From assembly GCA_033002965.1 (NCBI GenBank), contig JAURVB010013580.1:1-64000 (forward strand): a stretch of 64,000 bases of DNA, read 5' to 3'. Positions 12,371 to 25,862 of this stretch are shown piece by piece; position 1 is the stretch's first letter; each line of letters begins with the position of its first letter. The position numbers and the translations under genes were made by a program. The notes beneath the pieces are model-generated. The model searched no databases, was not told the origin of the DNA, and saw only the letters and a list, made by a program, of their open reading frames with translations. The DNA is from Piper betle. Taxonomy: Eukaryota; Streptophyta; Magnoliopsida; Piperales; Piperaceae.

Positions 12371-13152
12371 TTTCCCAAATGAAAGGGCCTTGATTGCTGT
12401 CTTACGACATTGTCTAATCTCTCTTACATCAAATTCCCAAATTTCTAAAACCTACCTATTGCACGTCAATCATGAAAAAAACATCAAAAATTTAATTTTT
12501 CAAAACCTACCTGAACCCATTTAACTTTTCGATTGCCTGAAATGAAGACCTTTGCAGGTCGTCAGTCGGGGAAAACAATAGCAGTCAGGGACACGCAAAC
12601 CTTTCATTCAGCGGTGGCCAACGTATTTGAGAGTAGACGACGTGCAAGACCCGAGCAAGGTGGCCAACCTCGGCGAGATGACAAGCACGTCTGTGAGCTC
12701 GACAGTGAAAACGACCCAACGGCAAGAGCGAGCGAGTGACCAACCCAAGTTGGGAGAGGAACAAGCTATGTGATGGAAAAGATGTGAGAGGGAAGAAAAA
12801 AGGGCCGGAAGCGCACAGGTTCTAGTTTAAGTATTATACACATCAATCAATATTTTAAGTTTCCTGTATCACATATTTTAAATTCCTCACCTTAATACCA
12901 AATAAATGAAATATGTCCACTCCTATAACAAAATATCTCAAAAAATAAGTATTTGGTTTGGTTCATAATGTACTTGGATTCAATGTTTTGGATCTCAAAC
13001 AAATGAGCATCTTGAAATTGACAACTTATTGAACTTTTAGCGAGTCTAAAAGTAAAATTCAACTTGATTCAACTTAAATTAGGGCTCATTGTACTCGTAA
13101 CAGTTTCTCTCATTTACTTTATTTTTGTTTGGAAAAAATTAAAGTGACTATT

Positions 13153-13157
<5 letters not shown>

Positions 13158-13209
<52 letters not shown>
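13158..13209. repeat. (TA)n microsatellite
   Basis: About 26 uninterrupted TA units. It lies exactly where the 13.2 kb LTR-like repeat starts, so it may mark an insertion or truncation point. Confidence 0.95.
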
Positions 13210-13212
<3 letters not shown>

Positions 13213-14450
13213 ACGGCATCCTCTGCATGGTACGTGCAGTCGGTTTCTCCATCTCTCGTCTCACTGAAAACTCGATAAAACTATATATATAGGCCTGGGA
13301 AGGGATTCATATAATAGGCCCGAAGGCAACTTGTGGTGGATCTTGTTTTCGAAATCATCCTCGAGGGATCTCATCCTCGAGGGGTTATTAATCCGGAAAT
13401 ATTCGATTAAATGGCCCGAGTTAAGTGGGATCCGATAAAACGCCACTTAACCCGCCCTGCAATAATAAAATAAACATACAATGGAAGAGCGTAAAACAAG
13501 ACGAGTCCTAAACGGACCTGGTAGAAGCTCCAAGCGTGTCATCGCGCCTAGGCGGCGAGCTCCTATTCCGTACCTACATATCAAAACTAAATACTAACGC
13601 CCGCTAACTAAATGATGCATCAAACTCAATAACATCACAATCACAATGCAAGCATCCATCAACATAACAATCAGAAAATCATAAAAATTAATTAATCCTA
13701 GCTCATCCTATTCATACTAATTTTTATTACGTGTCTGTAACTTATGTTGTGGTCACTTATCGTGCTCTGACTTGATCTACTTCATTAGGTCGCTTACTCT
13801 TCACTCACACTTAATCTCATCATGCAACTCATCGTTTCATCCATCATTAAACATTAATCACATCACTAATCATAAATATGAAAATAATTCTACTCATCCT
13901 ATTCCTACCAATTTTATTGTATTTTTCCTAAGTTACATTACTCGATTATCATGCTCAATTTACTTACTTCATTAAATCACTTAACCTCCATTCACTATCA
14001 ATCACATCATAAATCCTAGCATGCTGTGCTAACAATCATTATCAACTTTAAATAATCAAATCGGAGGTAATTATACCTCACGTCGTCGGCAATCGGCGAC
14101 GGTTAGGGTTCCGTCGCGCGCCTCGAAGCTCGAATTCGGCGCTCCTCGGCGACCGTCGCAGCCGTCATCCAGTGGTCGCCTCAGCACCACCGACCACCCA
14201 GCGACCCTCCCCGACCGGAACGGAGGCCATCGCCGCCGTGGCCGGCCGGATCTAGCGATCCAACGCCGCGGCCCTGTTTTAGTCATTTTCCGGCGAGCCA
14301 CCACCTTCGTTGGCCGCGTCGACCTCGTAGAAGAGTCAGGCTCGCCGAGCCGGTTCCGAGGGTACCCTACATGACCCCTATCCAGCTAGTAGATACCACC
14401 GGCAATAGTCGCCGGAACTCTCAGCGCGGATTTCTAAAAATTTTAAAAGT
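13210..14450 (+). mobile_element. LTR-like repeat, 5'-truncated, with a GC-rich interior
   Basis: 13210-13610 matches the reverse complement of about 46080-46520. Shared landmarks in the same order are catggtacgtgc, gtctcact, aataggcccgaag, caacttgtggtgg, ttaagtgggatcc, taacccg, ggcggc and gtacctac. A roughly 170-bp imperfect duplication follows (about 13690-13860 and 13865-14010, both with tcatcctattc and acttcatta). Then comes a GC-rich block at 14080-14330 with an open minus-strand frame but no recognisable protein. No gag-pol was found, so this is a solo or non-autonomous copy. Confidence 0.6.
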
Positions 14451-14675
14451 TTTAAATTACTTTCCAACAGACCCCTAACACTAGACAGTAATTTACAACA
14501 GACAGTAATTTACACAACAGAGTAATAGCACAACACACAATAAAATATTAACACAGCACAATAATATCACAATAAACAAGTTAAGACCAATAATAACATA
14601 ATAGGGTCAACTTCTGATGTGAAAGATCAACCTAAGTTGCAATCACAGAGCATACTGAACCCACTATGAAATAAA

Positions 14676-14800
14676 AATATTCCCTTCTCGGGAGTCACAA
14701 TAAATAAACTTTATATCCCTTCTTGGGAGTAACAGGAAATAAACTTATATCCCTTTTCGGGAGCAACAGGAAAGAAACTTATATCCTTTTTCAGGAGTAA
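14676..14800. repeat. Short tandem repeat, about 35 bp unit, 4 copies
   Basis: Repeats of atatcccttctcgggagtaa followed by caggaaataaact, with point differences. There are no unique spacers, so it is not a CRISPR-like array. Confidence 0.75.
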
Positions 14801-15097
14801 TAATCCAACTCAGGGATTTATAGGTTAACTTTGAACCTTAAAGGATAAGAAGACATACCAGAAAAATAGTCTTTATTTCACAGCTGGTAAATTTACAACT
14901 TTACTTTTACACACTCACTTACTTTCACTCAGAAGTAAATACACAAAGTATACATACAGGTATACAAATACAAGTATGTATTTACAAAACTCGTACAGTA
15001 TTTGTACTGTATAAAAATAACAAACTTACAGCAAACTTCATAAAACTGTTTTTGGAGTTTTTGGATTTTCTAATATTTTTGGATTTTCCGAAAGTAA

Positions 15098-15193
15098 CGA
15101 AACTTAAACACAAACGAAACTCAGACTTAAACACAGACGAGATTCAAATTCAAACACAGACGAAACTCAAACTCAAACACAGACGAAACTCAG
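15098..15193. repeat. Short tandem repeat, about 24-27 bp unit
   Basis: Four imperfect copies built on aaacacagacgaaactcaaa. It sits near the right limit of the 13.2 kb repeat region. Confidence 0.7.
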
Positions 15194-15199
15194 GATAAG

Positions 15200-18100
15200 A
15201 AACATATATAGCTTATATGAAGTGTACTTCGAATTTGAATATTTTTAATGGGCTTTACATGTTGATGTTTATATGTATGGAAAATATAATGTATAAGGAG
15301 GATGTTGATAAATATTTATATTTTTTTGGAATCAATATAATCTATTTTTAAATTTTTAAAAAATACCCTAATTTAAAGATATTTTAAAATTAATTTTTAT
15401 TAAAATTATTTTGATAATTAAGATGAAAGAGTTAAAAATATTAGATGATTTAAAAATCTATAAATATTTTAATTATTTATTTTTATATTAAATATGTAAA
15501 TTTTGAGTAGTGAGACTCAATAAATTATTTCAAATAAAAGCTCTGAAACTTATGTATATATAACCCTTTTATTTATCATGCTTTACCTTTTAATGTTGTG
15601 GACCCCTGGTGTCGCGGGCCTATGCTTTCTCCCTTGGCAAGTAAACTTCAGGAAGCCTCCACTGTCATTTGCATTAACTTAATAGAAAGTAAGAGCCTAA
15701 ATTTGGTAGATGCATAAACGGTTAGATTCGGGTTAAAATTTAATCGAGCTAAATATTAGCTAAATTTAAACACTAAAAATAGTCTTTAAGCTGATTGGAC
15801 TCGATTCATGCAAAATGCACACGCCACTTCAACTTAGCTAGCTTAATTAAATTAATTGGTTTATAAACAATCTAAATATGAATTACCAACAAGTGGTGCT
15901 CAACTCAAATTACAAGCCTAATATTTTGTGATAAATTTTGTTTGAACTTTCATTAATTTAATATCTAATCTTATTAATAAAATAAGAGCTAAAAATTTGA
16001 CTCTGATAAAAATTGGGAGATTCAACCAATCAGAATATAAAATATTATAATTTATCTTTTCAATCAATTAGAAATTATCTTTTAGAATTACAATTTATAA
16101 CAAGAGGTTATATATAAAATTTAAAATTATCTTTCATGTAAATCATCCACAACAATTTTATATAATGTTTAATCATGAATTACACGATAAATAAAATTGT
16201 CGACCCACTATAAGGAGCCACATTGCCAATGGGGCACGACGAGAGTAATTGGGGTTTGTGCCAAAAGCCTATTTTTTTACCTCTTTTTAATTCTCAATTT
16301 TTTTTTATGTGATTAATTTGGGACCCATATCTAATATTTTATTAATTATAAAAACTTCTTAATAAGGATAAATTCAAAATATTATATATATATATATATA
16401 TATATATTCTTATAGATCATCTTTTTCTCTCATTTATAATTATTTACAAATAATTGATAAATATAATATTTATTAGACAATTATATAAAATTATAAAAAT
16501 TTGACAACCATAATATTATAAAAATTAGAAAAACATGATATTTGATAAATATAACTATGTCGACTTATAAGATAAAGTATACAAAATTAATGAATATGAC
16601 ACCAATATTTAAGATAATCATACTAAATTAATATATAAACTCCATTTATAATTAATTATATATTAATTTAAATTTAATTATTAACAATATAAACTTTTTA
16701 AAAAAATTATCAGTGTCCCTATATTATATATATATATATATATATGAGGCGTGTGTCACGCCCAGAGCAATTATATTTTTTAGTGGGAGTGGTAGTACAA
16801 ATGGGAGGTGACATTGTTGCAAGTGGGGGCCTAGACCATGTTGCACTTTTTTTGGCACAATTCCCCTCTCAAGCCTCCATCTCACAAGCACAGCCGCTCA
16901 ATCCCCCTCTTTGGCATCCTATAAACAATAATTGTTTCCATTATCAGTCCCATTCAATTTATCCCCTCTGGGCTAAACATCCTTTTTCATGTCTTCATCC
17001 CATCATTGGGCCAAGAACAATTTCATGGGTAGTTTTATAACTTTGGGAAGGTTCAAGGTAAAGCACAATACAACATATTTTTCAACTTTAAAAGAGGCCA
17101 GCAGTGTCCCATGGAAAAGGCAAAGTGTTTGTGTGCAATTGTGAATGATCGTGTCAACACTTTGGAGTTGACCCAATGAGCTTCTAGTCTGATAACAATG
17201 AGAGAGGAGATAAGTATGTAATTAAGGGATACAAACATTTGAATATGTACATATATATAATTATGAGAGAGACCTTCATATTCATTGAAGTCCCCAAAGC
17301 TTTCAAGTTCATCTCACTTTTACTTGTGTTCTCAAAGCTTTTTTAAGAACAACTTGCACTAATGTAGAATGGTGAAATGTTGTTGTCAATATGTATCTAT
17401 ATGCAAAATTGAAGTATTAATTAACTACACAAGGGGGGTTGCATGAAAAAAAGAAATAAAAGCTTTTTGTTTTTTGGAATATGATTAGGTAGTAGATCGA
17501 CAAGCTGGTTACTTATCTGCGGCCAAGGTTTAATTATTAATAAGTGTGCTTAGATTATATATCATAGTTCGAAAACTCTGAATTTGAAATCACCTCCGTA
17601 GGTTGTAGAATGGAATTAGTTGACTCCAAACTAACTCGAATTATTTATATCAATTTTTCAATCCAATAAGAAAAAGTCAAATTAATCAATATTATATAAT
17701 TTTTGTTACTTTAAATTATTAATTTAACTATACTAATAAGAAAAAATATAGTCAATATTATATTAATTTATGTTACTTTAAATTATCAAAAGTCTTTTCT
17801 TCTTTGATACAAAATTTTTTGTCTGAAATCACAACCTATGCAACATATTTCTTTCTATAAACACTTAACTTTCACAAATTACGCAGAAAATCACAATAAC
17901 TATGATTATATGAAAGCAACCAAACAGTAACAAGCAAACCCGCACCCCCTATATTGCACCCGATTGCTAGCACACCCAATAAAGGTTTACGTGCTACCGA
18001 TAATTCACAAACCAATCACTCCATCAACAAAATCCACACGCTGTAATAATCATGTAAAATCACCAAGCGAGTATAGCACAACGTCCCAATCCAAATACCC

Positions 18101-19753
18101 TTATTCAATTGTATAAAACTTTTAAATCCATTTAAGGTTTTGTACTTGACACCAATCCAATAAAATGTTGACACTATTGAATTATGGGACCCTTCCCAAC
18201 TTTAATTCTACTCAATGAAATAAAGAAATACAAACAATCAAACCCCTTAACTACTTATCTCATTGTGGACATACAAACCACACAACTATGCCTTTTTCCT
18301 TAAGAAAAATTATGAAGACAATGAGCAATCCCCACTCACAATAGGCTTCACAAATATAACCTCAAATCATCCTCCACATGATGAACTTATTTACATGCAA
18401 TTTTACTTAATAAGAATAGCAAACAGGTCATATAACATTAACTGTGTACCTTGATCCCATTAGACAATACCCTTTTGAAGTTTCAATCTCTTAATAAGAA
18501 GAATTGACCATGATAATTTCAACTTGTCTCCTTCTTTTGATCAAAGTCTTCTCTTCCCCGAGAGATTACGTCTTCTTCTATAGGAAGTTATCCACACCTC
18601 TATCCCTTCTCTACTCCAAGTAAATCATAGAAACTCATGGAGACTCAAAAATCATTCATAAAATCTATCAACGATGAGTCTTGATTAGTTTGACCTTAAA
18701 AACATCTAACTCATGAATATTTTGGAGTAAAAAAGTTTTGAAACTATGATTTTCAACCTTGCATTCATCAATTAAAAAAGTTCAAATATAATATATTAAA
18801 CATACAAATAGAGAGGAGAAATCTTATTCCTACAAGAAAATAGGCATTGGCTAGTGACGAGAAATATAAAAGAAACTAGCCAAAGACCTATGCATTTGAA
18901 ACTTATTATTAATATATATATATATATATATAATTTTTAAAATATTATTATAGTATATTTTAAATAAAAATAATGAATATTTATTTAATTTTAACAAAAA
19001 AACACAATTGTATACAAATATGAAAATAACTTCAATTTTAATCAGTAAAAAACTTTAATAATTAAATGGAATTATTTTTTAAAAGATTTTTAATTTGGAT
19101 AGAATTATACACTATTTTTTTCAATAATAAATAACGCTAAATGAATAAAAATTTGTAAGAATCTAAATTAAGTATGCATTATTAAACAACAAAGTTTAAT
19201 TTGAGTAATATAATTATAAACATATTAAAATTTATCAATATCTTAAAAAAAATTAATTTAAGTAAAAATTATACTCCGACACTTTTCTAAATTAATAAAT
19301 AGTAATAATAATAATAATTTTAAATTACGTAAGTTTTAATATGCTCATAAAATTATTATAGTGCTAGAATTAGCTACAAGGCAACAAAGCATACTCGGCA
19401 TTTTAATGGGGAGCTGATATTTGTGACCAGACGAATTTTATAAAATTGAAAATGCTAGTGGCAAATTTATTGCCAATAATAATAGCCCTTTTTTTTTGCA
19501 TTGGTTTATAAACAATGAAGTTACACTAATATTCCATTACAAAATTGCTCGTTTAAAACGACAATGAGAATCATTGCACTTTTTTTACCTGTCATATCAT
19601 CACCAACGTCTTAATCTCATCGGCATTACTGCGTGTTAAACATCATACAAACCTTAATTATTGTCTCAATGAGCTTTGGGCTGAGGAAAGCCTAAGCCGG
19701 CTTGGGCGGCCCTTAATTACAAGACCTAACTACTCGAGGGCCGAGAACATCAA
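15200..19753. other. Long AT-rich intergenic stretch, no gene recognised
   Basis: (TA)n tracts at about 16383-16408, 16723-16745 and 18912-18932. The 98-residue ORF at 16744-17040 starts in a TA tract and resembles no family I know. The rest is low-complexity AT-rich sequence with stops in all frames. Confidence 0.5.
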
Positions 19754-20299
19754 GAGGTGAGCAAATTTAGTCAAAACCAAAAACCGTACCAAATCAAACC
19801 AAACCCAAATAAGCAATTTGGTTTGGTTCCAAAATGGCTGGGTTCGGTTTTGGTTAGTTAGTTGAAGAACCGAGTTCAATATTGATATTTCGGTTCGAAA
19901 TAAAACTAAACCGAATTAATTGAAATAATCGATTTTAAAAAAAATTATAAAATATATATTTTATGTTAATTATAATAATATTATAATATTTTTCTGATAA
20001 ATTTTATTTATTTAATATGATATATATATATATATTAAAATTACTTATTAAATGATTATGTTCACTAAAATAATAATATAATATTAATTAAATAATTTAA
20101 AAAAATTAATTTTTATAACTCATTATTTAATTTAATTATTCGATTACAGAACCAACATAACCAAAATATTTCTTCGATCCAGTTTGGCTCGGTTTGGCTC
20201 AATTTTGGTGGTAATTCGGTTCGGTTTTGGTTACGAAAACCAGACACCAAACACAATTCTATTAATTTGGTTTAGTCGGTTAGGAAATGCTCACCCCTC
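19754..20299. mobile_element. hAT-like MITE
   Basis: The left end gaggtgagca and the right end tgctcacccctc form imperfect terminal inverted repeats. Just inside lie inverted ggttcggttttggtt / aaccaaaccaaac-type words. The centre is AT-rich and non-coding. This matches abundant non-autonomous hAT-like plant elements. A clear target-site duplication was not found. Confidence 0.7.
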
Positions 20300-20529
20300 G
20301 TCAGCATAGTGACTAATTCTTATGTGAAAATTTTCTTCTATTCAAAAGAATGATAAAATATACTCTTGAGTTGGATCCATAATGTATAAATTTTAAAAGG
20401 TTTAACTATTTGTCGGTCAGGGAATTATTTAATATTAGATTTTCTCTCGGGTAATAAACTTGTAGAAAAACATCTAATAATTCTAAATAAACTCGGATTT
20501 TGTAATAAGCCTATATATTTTAATGTGTC

Positions 20530-20943
20530 TTACTTTAAAGATGAGTTTGAATATCTGACATTCAAATATCCGACCAGCTGGTTAACGAGTACAGGAACAA
20601 GAGAACACTTCTCTGAAGGAGAGGCAAAAACTGGCCGGTGGTTAAGAATTGAGAGATGCTTCTCGGTAGCCTCTTCTGATCCGCTCATTGCGCTTTGACA
20701 GTCATCTTGCATTTGCATTAGCAGTTGCCCATGAAACAACAAATTATACTCTTTACCTACCAGAGCAGCTCTAGTCGACTGATCGACAAACCCGTGTTGA
20801 TGAAGATAGTATTGGCACGAGCCTAAAGCTTTTCCTTGCTCATTCTTAAGAAGAAGCATATCTGCCCTAAAGAGTGGGAAAGGTGGGACAAGCTGCAATT
20901 GACGCCCGCCATTACTAGCTATATGACAATATTCCTTGGACAA
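20530..20943 (-). CDS. Hypothetical 137-residue ORF, function unknown
   Basis: Higher complexity than the neighbouring AT-rich DNA and without biased composition. Recognisable words include QYYLHQHGFVDQST and DDCQSAMSGSEEA, but I do not recognise the family. No splice-linked partner exon was found. It could be one exon or a remnant of a gene, read away from the downstream permease. Confidence 0.3.
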   Translation of the reverse strand: MSKEYCHIASNGGRQLQLVPPFPLFRADMLLLKNEQGKALGSCQYYLHQHGFVDQSTRAALVGKEYNLLFHGQLLMQMQDDCQSAMSGSEEATEKHLSILNHRPVFASPSEKCSLVPVLVNQLVGYLNVRYSNSSLK

Positions 20944-21242
20944 TGATGGCTTCTAAACTCATTATTATCATGTAGAATATAGATACTGATAGATATAGAT
21001 GATTAGGTTTTGAAAGGTGAGAATATTTGAGCTTCCAAGACCGAATAACTAAATGATCTGACAAATTACTTGTAGTGTAAAATATTGGTGACAAATAATT
21101 GAAACCTCTTAAACCGGATCCAGAGCATCCCTAAAAGAATACTTAATTACTTGGCTTAAGAACATTGTAATTTTGAATCGCACCTAACCAATGGTAAGCT
21201 GTGCTGTGTGTACTATTCAGTGAAAAAACAGCAATTCCCTGC

Positions 21243-21252
21243 TCTATATATA
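21243..21252 (+). promoter_or_regulatory. Probable TATA box of the amino acid permease gene
   Basis: ctatatatac lies about 120 bases before the proposed ATG, which leaves room for a 5'UTR of roughly 85-90 bases. It is the only good TATA motif close upstream. Confidence 0.5.
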
Positions 21253-21363
21253 CATATCTCACTATAAGGAAAAGGCCATCTTCTCCAATCTCTTACCTCT
21301 GATCTAGTTTGATACTACTCTTGTAGCTTCACAACCTCATAACCTCTTTGGTTGACATCCATC

Positions 21364-24300
21364 ATGCTGCCGAGAAGTAGAACCCTCCCCAGCAGGATCC
21401 ACCATGCTGTAGTAAGTAGAAATTTAGCAACACAAGCAAATTTAAGACACTTTCTAAACTTTCGTTTTTTTTCCCCCTTTATACTTGTAAATGATGAAGC
21501 TCTTGACCTGGGCTTCATCTTAATTTGCTAATTTGCAGGTTGATGAGGAAAGAGATACAAGGCAGTACCTACAAATAGAGGCCACCAAGGCCGCTGCTAC
21601 CACTGAGAATGAAGCCATAAATGCTCCCCTTGGTTACTCCAAGTGTTTTGATGATGATGGCAGACTTAAAAGAACAGGTAAACAAATAAGGGAATTAAAG
21701 AAGCAAATCTGGTAATTTTTAAATATTATCTTTGCAGTAATTGATTAAATTGTACCTTTTTTTCGGAAGACACCCATCATACAAAGTTACAAAGTTGCCA
21801 ATATGTTTTTGACTAAATAATATCAATAAATTGGCAATACTAAATTCATCCAATTAACTATAAGGTCAGAGATGAGTGATTTTTTCAACAAAAAAAATGG
21901 AAGTCTAGTCCATGTTTTTGTTCCTTAATTAATAGTTATATTGAATAAATTTTTCCGGAAAAAAAACTATATTGGCACCCTTTTTGGCAAGAATATAAAT
22001 GAATCATTCCTTTTAAATTTTAAATATTAAATTTCAATAATTTATAATATGAAATTTATGTTAATAACTTAAATGACAGTTAATGATGTTTTCTAGTGTT
22101 AAAATTGATAATTCTAGTAATTTTTGGGTAGTTATGAAAAGTTAGAACGTGATTTCTATTGTGCATAACAAAAATAACTAACTCAAATTAAAAAGATTAT
22201 CAATAACCTCTCTAAGAAATATTATTAACCTAGTTGAAAGAATTGTGTTATACCCACGTTCATCACCCACGTTTTTTATCTATGTTATGAAATAAGGTTA
22301 GATATTAGTCGTGACCTGAAAAATTCAACCCAATTACTTATAAAATGACGTGGGTGAAGGATGTGAGTGAAGAACGCGAATAGAGGACGTTGTAGATCTT
22401 TCTAAATGAAATAAGGTAAATTAAAGTTTACAACTTTTGAAATAATTCTAAATATTATTTATTATGTAGTGAGACTAGCATTATGTAAATGTTGTATTGT
22501 TAATTATGATGGTAGGTACTGTTTGGACAGCCAGTTCCCACATAATCACAGCTGTGATCGGCTCTGGTGTACTATCTCTTGCATGGGCCACAGCTCAACT
22601 GGGCTGGATAGCTGGGCCTATCATCATGGCCCTCTTTGCCGTTGTTATCTTCTTCACTTCCAACCTTCTCTCTGAGTGCTACAGAACTGGAGACCCTGTA
22701 ACAGGGAAGAGAAATTACACTTACATGGATGCTGTGAAGGCCAATCTAGGTATATGGGCAAAGATGACATGCGTTTTATAGAACATTTAAAATAATTTGT
22801 TGCCAGATTATATTCTGAACTTGTCATAATTTGACATCATTTTGTGATGTAGAAGGAAGATTAATTGGGAGGTAATTTGAGATGTTTTTATGTTTGATAC
22901 AGGAGGAGCTAAGGTCAAAAATATGTGGGTCAATACAGTATCTAAACCTTTTTGGTGTTGCTATTGGATATACCATTGCTTCATCTATTAGCATGAGGTG
23001 AGTGAGAGTATTTTACAAATTATCAGAACTTTTATATATGATGGTTAAAGTATATTCTCTTGTATTTAAAAGTTGATAGCCAAAAGTTCTACTAATTAAA
23101 GCTCAAGCTATTCCTCAGGAAATTTAAGCCCGCTAGAAAGTATTCCAAACTATATAATCATGAATTCTGATGAATTCCTGCAATATTAATTTAGAATTCA
23201 CTAGAACTTTTTTTTTTTTGGAGGGATAAGCTTCTTTGGTTTGGTTCAGGGCCATAAAGAAGTCCCATTGCTTCCACAAATATGGGGAACATGCTTCCTG
23301 CCCTATGTCCACCAATAGGTACATGATAATGTTTGGGATGTCAGAAATTATCTTCTCGCAAATCCCAGACTTTGATCAAGTTTGGTGGCTCTCAATTGTG
23401 GCAGCTGTCATGTCCTTCACTTACTCCACAATTGGCCTTGGCCTGGGTATTGCCCAAACTGCAGGTATGGCAAAAATATTATCTACGCATATTGTGGAGA
23501 ATGGGTAATTAATATGCTCATATCTCCTTGAAGAAATTGCATTGAATATTGAACTAATGACGTGTTTGGTTGCGTTATTTTGAACTTATTTAATAAAAAA
23601 AATTTTTAAGATAATGACTAAAATTGGTATTTGGTGGAACGTTAAAAAAGTAAACAAAGATAAAAGTTTTTTTATTGTTTCTATATAAAACATTAGAAAA
23701 AAATATAAGATATATCCTCAAATTATTTTTTTTTGGATCGTTACGTCTTTTTCCCGCTAAATCTTCCTTGCCCCCTCCCCTCCTCTTCCTCGCCCTTGCC
23801 CTCTCCCCCTCCCCTTCTCCTTCTCCATATTCTTCCTCCTCTTCTGTAGTCAGTCACTTTTGTATTAATTTGTTTATATTGTCAAACCGAACTATTAAAA
23901 TTTTTAAAAGATATTATATGTGCTTTATAACCTCTGTTATTTTAATAATTCTAACAAATCAAAAATCAAAATAAAATTTTCTATAAATTTTATATAAAAT
24001 TTTCTGTTGCAATTAACACCCATAATATAACTCTTGATCTTAATAACAATGCAGCGAATGGAAGTTTTAAAGGGAGCCTATTGGGTGTTAGCATAGGACC
24101 AATAGTAACCCCTACCCAAAAAATATGGAGAACTTTACAAGCTCTTGGAGACATTGCTTTTGCCTATTCCTATTCCATGATCCTCATCGAAATTCAGGTG
24201 CATAAATTCTATTAATTCCACAGAAATTGTTTTTTTCCCAGATGAAAATTGTAAGATGCTTATTTGTATATATATAGGATACAATCAAGTCCCCACCTGC

Positions 24301-25184
24301 AGAGCACAAGACCATGAATAAAGCAACCCTTATGAGCATCATAGTGACCACAACTTTCTACTTGCTTTGTGGGTGCATGGGGTACGCTGCCTTTGGTGAC
24401 AATGCACCAGGAAACCTTCTCACTGGCTTTGGATTCTACAACCCATATTGGCTCATTGACATTGCCAACATCGCCATTGTTGTCCACCTGGTTGGAGCTT
24501 ATCAGGTACCCAACATTTAATAATATCACGCAATTCATGAACCATCATCATATACAATGATCAAACGAATTATAAAAAATGCTTGAACAGTTAGGAGAAG
24601 AGCTGAAATAACTATTAGTTAGCAACCTAACTAATTAAACCAAGTGGCTTAATTATTAGTGGAAGGAGTACCAAACCAAAACCTACATTAAGATATATTA
24701 TTGGTGCAAGCAAGCAATTAGAACAATCTTTCTGAGCTGTGATCCCACATTGCAGGTCTTTTGCCAACCTCTTTTCGCATTTGTGGAGAAATGGACTGCA
24801 GAAAAGTGGCAGAACAGTGACTTCTTAACAAAGGAGTACAATGTTCCCATGCCAATGTGTGGAACCGGCTACCACATCAACCTTTTTAGGCTAGTATGGA
24901 GGAGCACCTTTGTGGTCGTGACCACTGTGATATCCATGCTCATGCCCTTCTTCAATAATGTGGTGGGCCTCCTTGGGGCACTTGGGTTCTGGCCGCTCAC
25001 TGTCTACTTCCCCATAGAAATGTACATCTCCCAGAAGAAGATCAAGAAATGGTCGGGAAGATGGCTGGGTCTTCAGATACTTAGCTTCACTTGCTTGATG
25101 GTCTCAATTGCTGCTGCTTTTGGCTCCATTGCTGGTGTTGTTCTAGATCTTAAGCACTACAAGCCATTCAAGACTAGTGATTAG
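21364..25184 (+). CDS. AAP: Amino acid permease (AAP family), one single-base frameshift in exon 4
   Basis: H+-coupled amino acid importer of the plasma membrane (AAAP/Amino_acid_trans family). Exons: 21364-21411, 21539-21677, 22516-22749, 22903-22997, 23250-23464, 24055-24197, 24278-24505, 24756-25184; all junctions are GT-AG. The start gives MLPRSRTLPSRIHHA, after which SKCFDDDGRLKRTGTVWTA is the usual AAP N-terminus. Membrane core landmarks: ITAVIGSGVLSLAWATAQLG (first segment), SFTYSTIGLGLGIA, LGDIAFAYSYS, GCMGYAAFGDNAPGNLLTGF, VVGLLGALGFWPLTVYFPIE, and the C-terminal YKPFKTSD. About 509 residues once the frame is corrected. The A5 run at 22917-22921 breaks the frame; four A give GGAKVKICGSIQYLNLF as in the family, and all other phases balance. 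A possible poly(A) signal aataaa lies at 25244. Intron 5 is long and holds C-rich repeat-like DNA. Confidence 0.95.
22917..22921 (+). other. Apparent +1 frameshift in AAP exon 4
   Basis: Exon 4 is 95 bases, while flanking splice phases (1 in, 2 out) need 94. Family similarity switches frame exactly at this A run. Confidence 0.8.
23465..24054. other. AAP intron 5 with C-rich repeat-like core
   Basis: It contains gtgtttggttgcgttatttt near 23562 (typical of MITE ends) and a polypyrimidine C-rich block at about 23750-23830 inside AT-rich sequence. No matching right terminus was found. Confidence 0.4.
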
Positions 25185-25739
25185 ATTTGAGGAAACATGC
25201 TAAATCATAAAGATGGCGATGGTCTTTCATGCATGTATGGGAGAATAAACTATATTGTGGGGATTGATGCTGAATAATTAGCTACTTGCATGGCATTTAC
25301 ATATACAGTTTAGTCCAGAATGAAGGAAGGTTTAGAACTATGTACTTACAATGAAGTGTTCACCTTGCTTTTAATAACTAGAACTTATATTATATACTTT
25401 CTTTACAATGCTCTTGTGTTGCGAATGCTTTTCCATGCCATCAAACAATTTTTAGAGTGATGACCAGTTCCTTTGTTGTGGTACATAAAAAATTTCTAGG
25501 TGTACAGATATGTTTACTATTTTTATGTTTACTAGGTGTACACCAACCATGCATTGTACTGGATTGTATTATCTTTAGATTGATTAATTGCACATGTAAA
25601 TCTTAAATCTTCCAAATCCTTACCAGATCATGTAATTATGATTGACTAACAAGTTATTATTAATTAACATAATAAAAACAACAAATAAAAGAAAGGATCA
25701 TGATAGCTCCATATTGAAATATATATTTTCTTTTGTATA

Positions 25740-25788
<49 letters not shown>

Positions 25789-25862
25789 ATTGATTGGGAC
25801 CTTACTTATCCAAGAATCATGTATAAGATATTTATTTTAATAGGAAATAAAATCTTATATAT
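25185..25862. other. Downstream flank of AAP with (TA)n tract
   Basis: It holds the AAP 3'UTR and a (TA)20-like tract at 25744-25783, which gives a spurious Tyr/Ile-repeat ORF. No gene seen. Confidence 0.6.

Noticed and set aside
14071..14304. Arg-rich ORF as a protein gene
   Set aside because: It is a by-product of the GC-rich block of the LTR-like repeat; no family similarity and biased composition.
14676..15193. Regular short repeats as a CRISPR-like array
   Set aside because: The copies are contiguous and degenerate with no unique spacers, and the DNA is plant nuclear.
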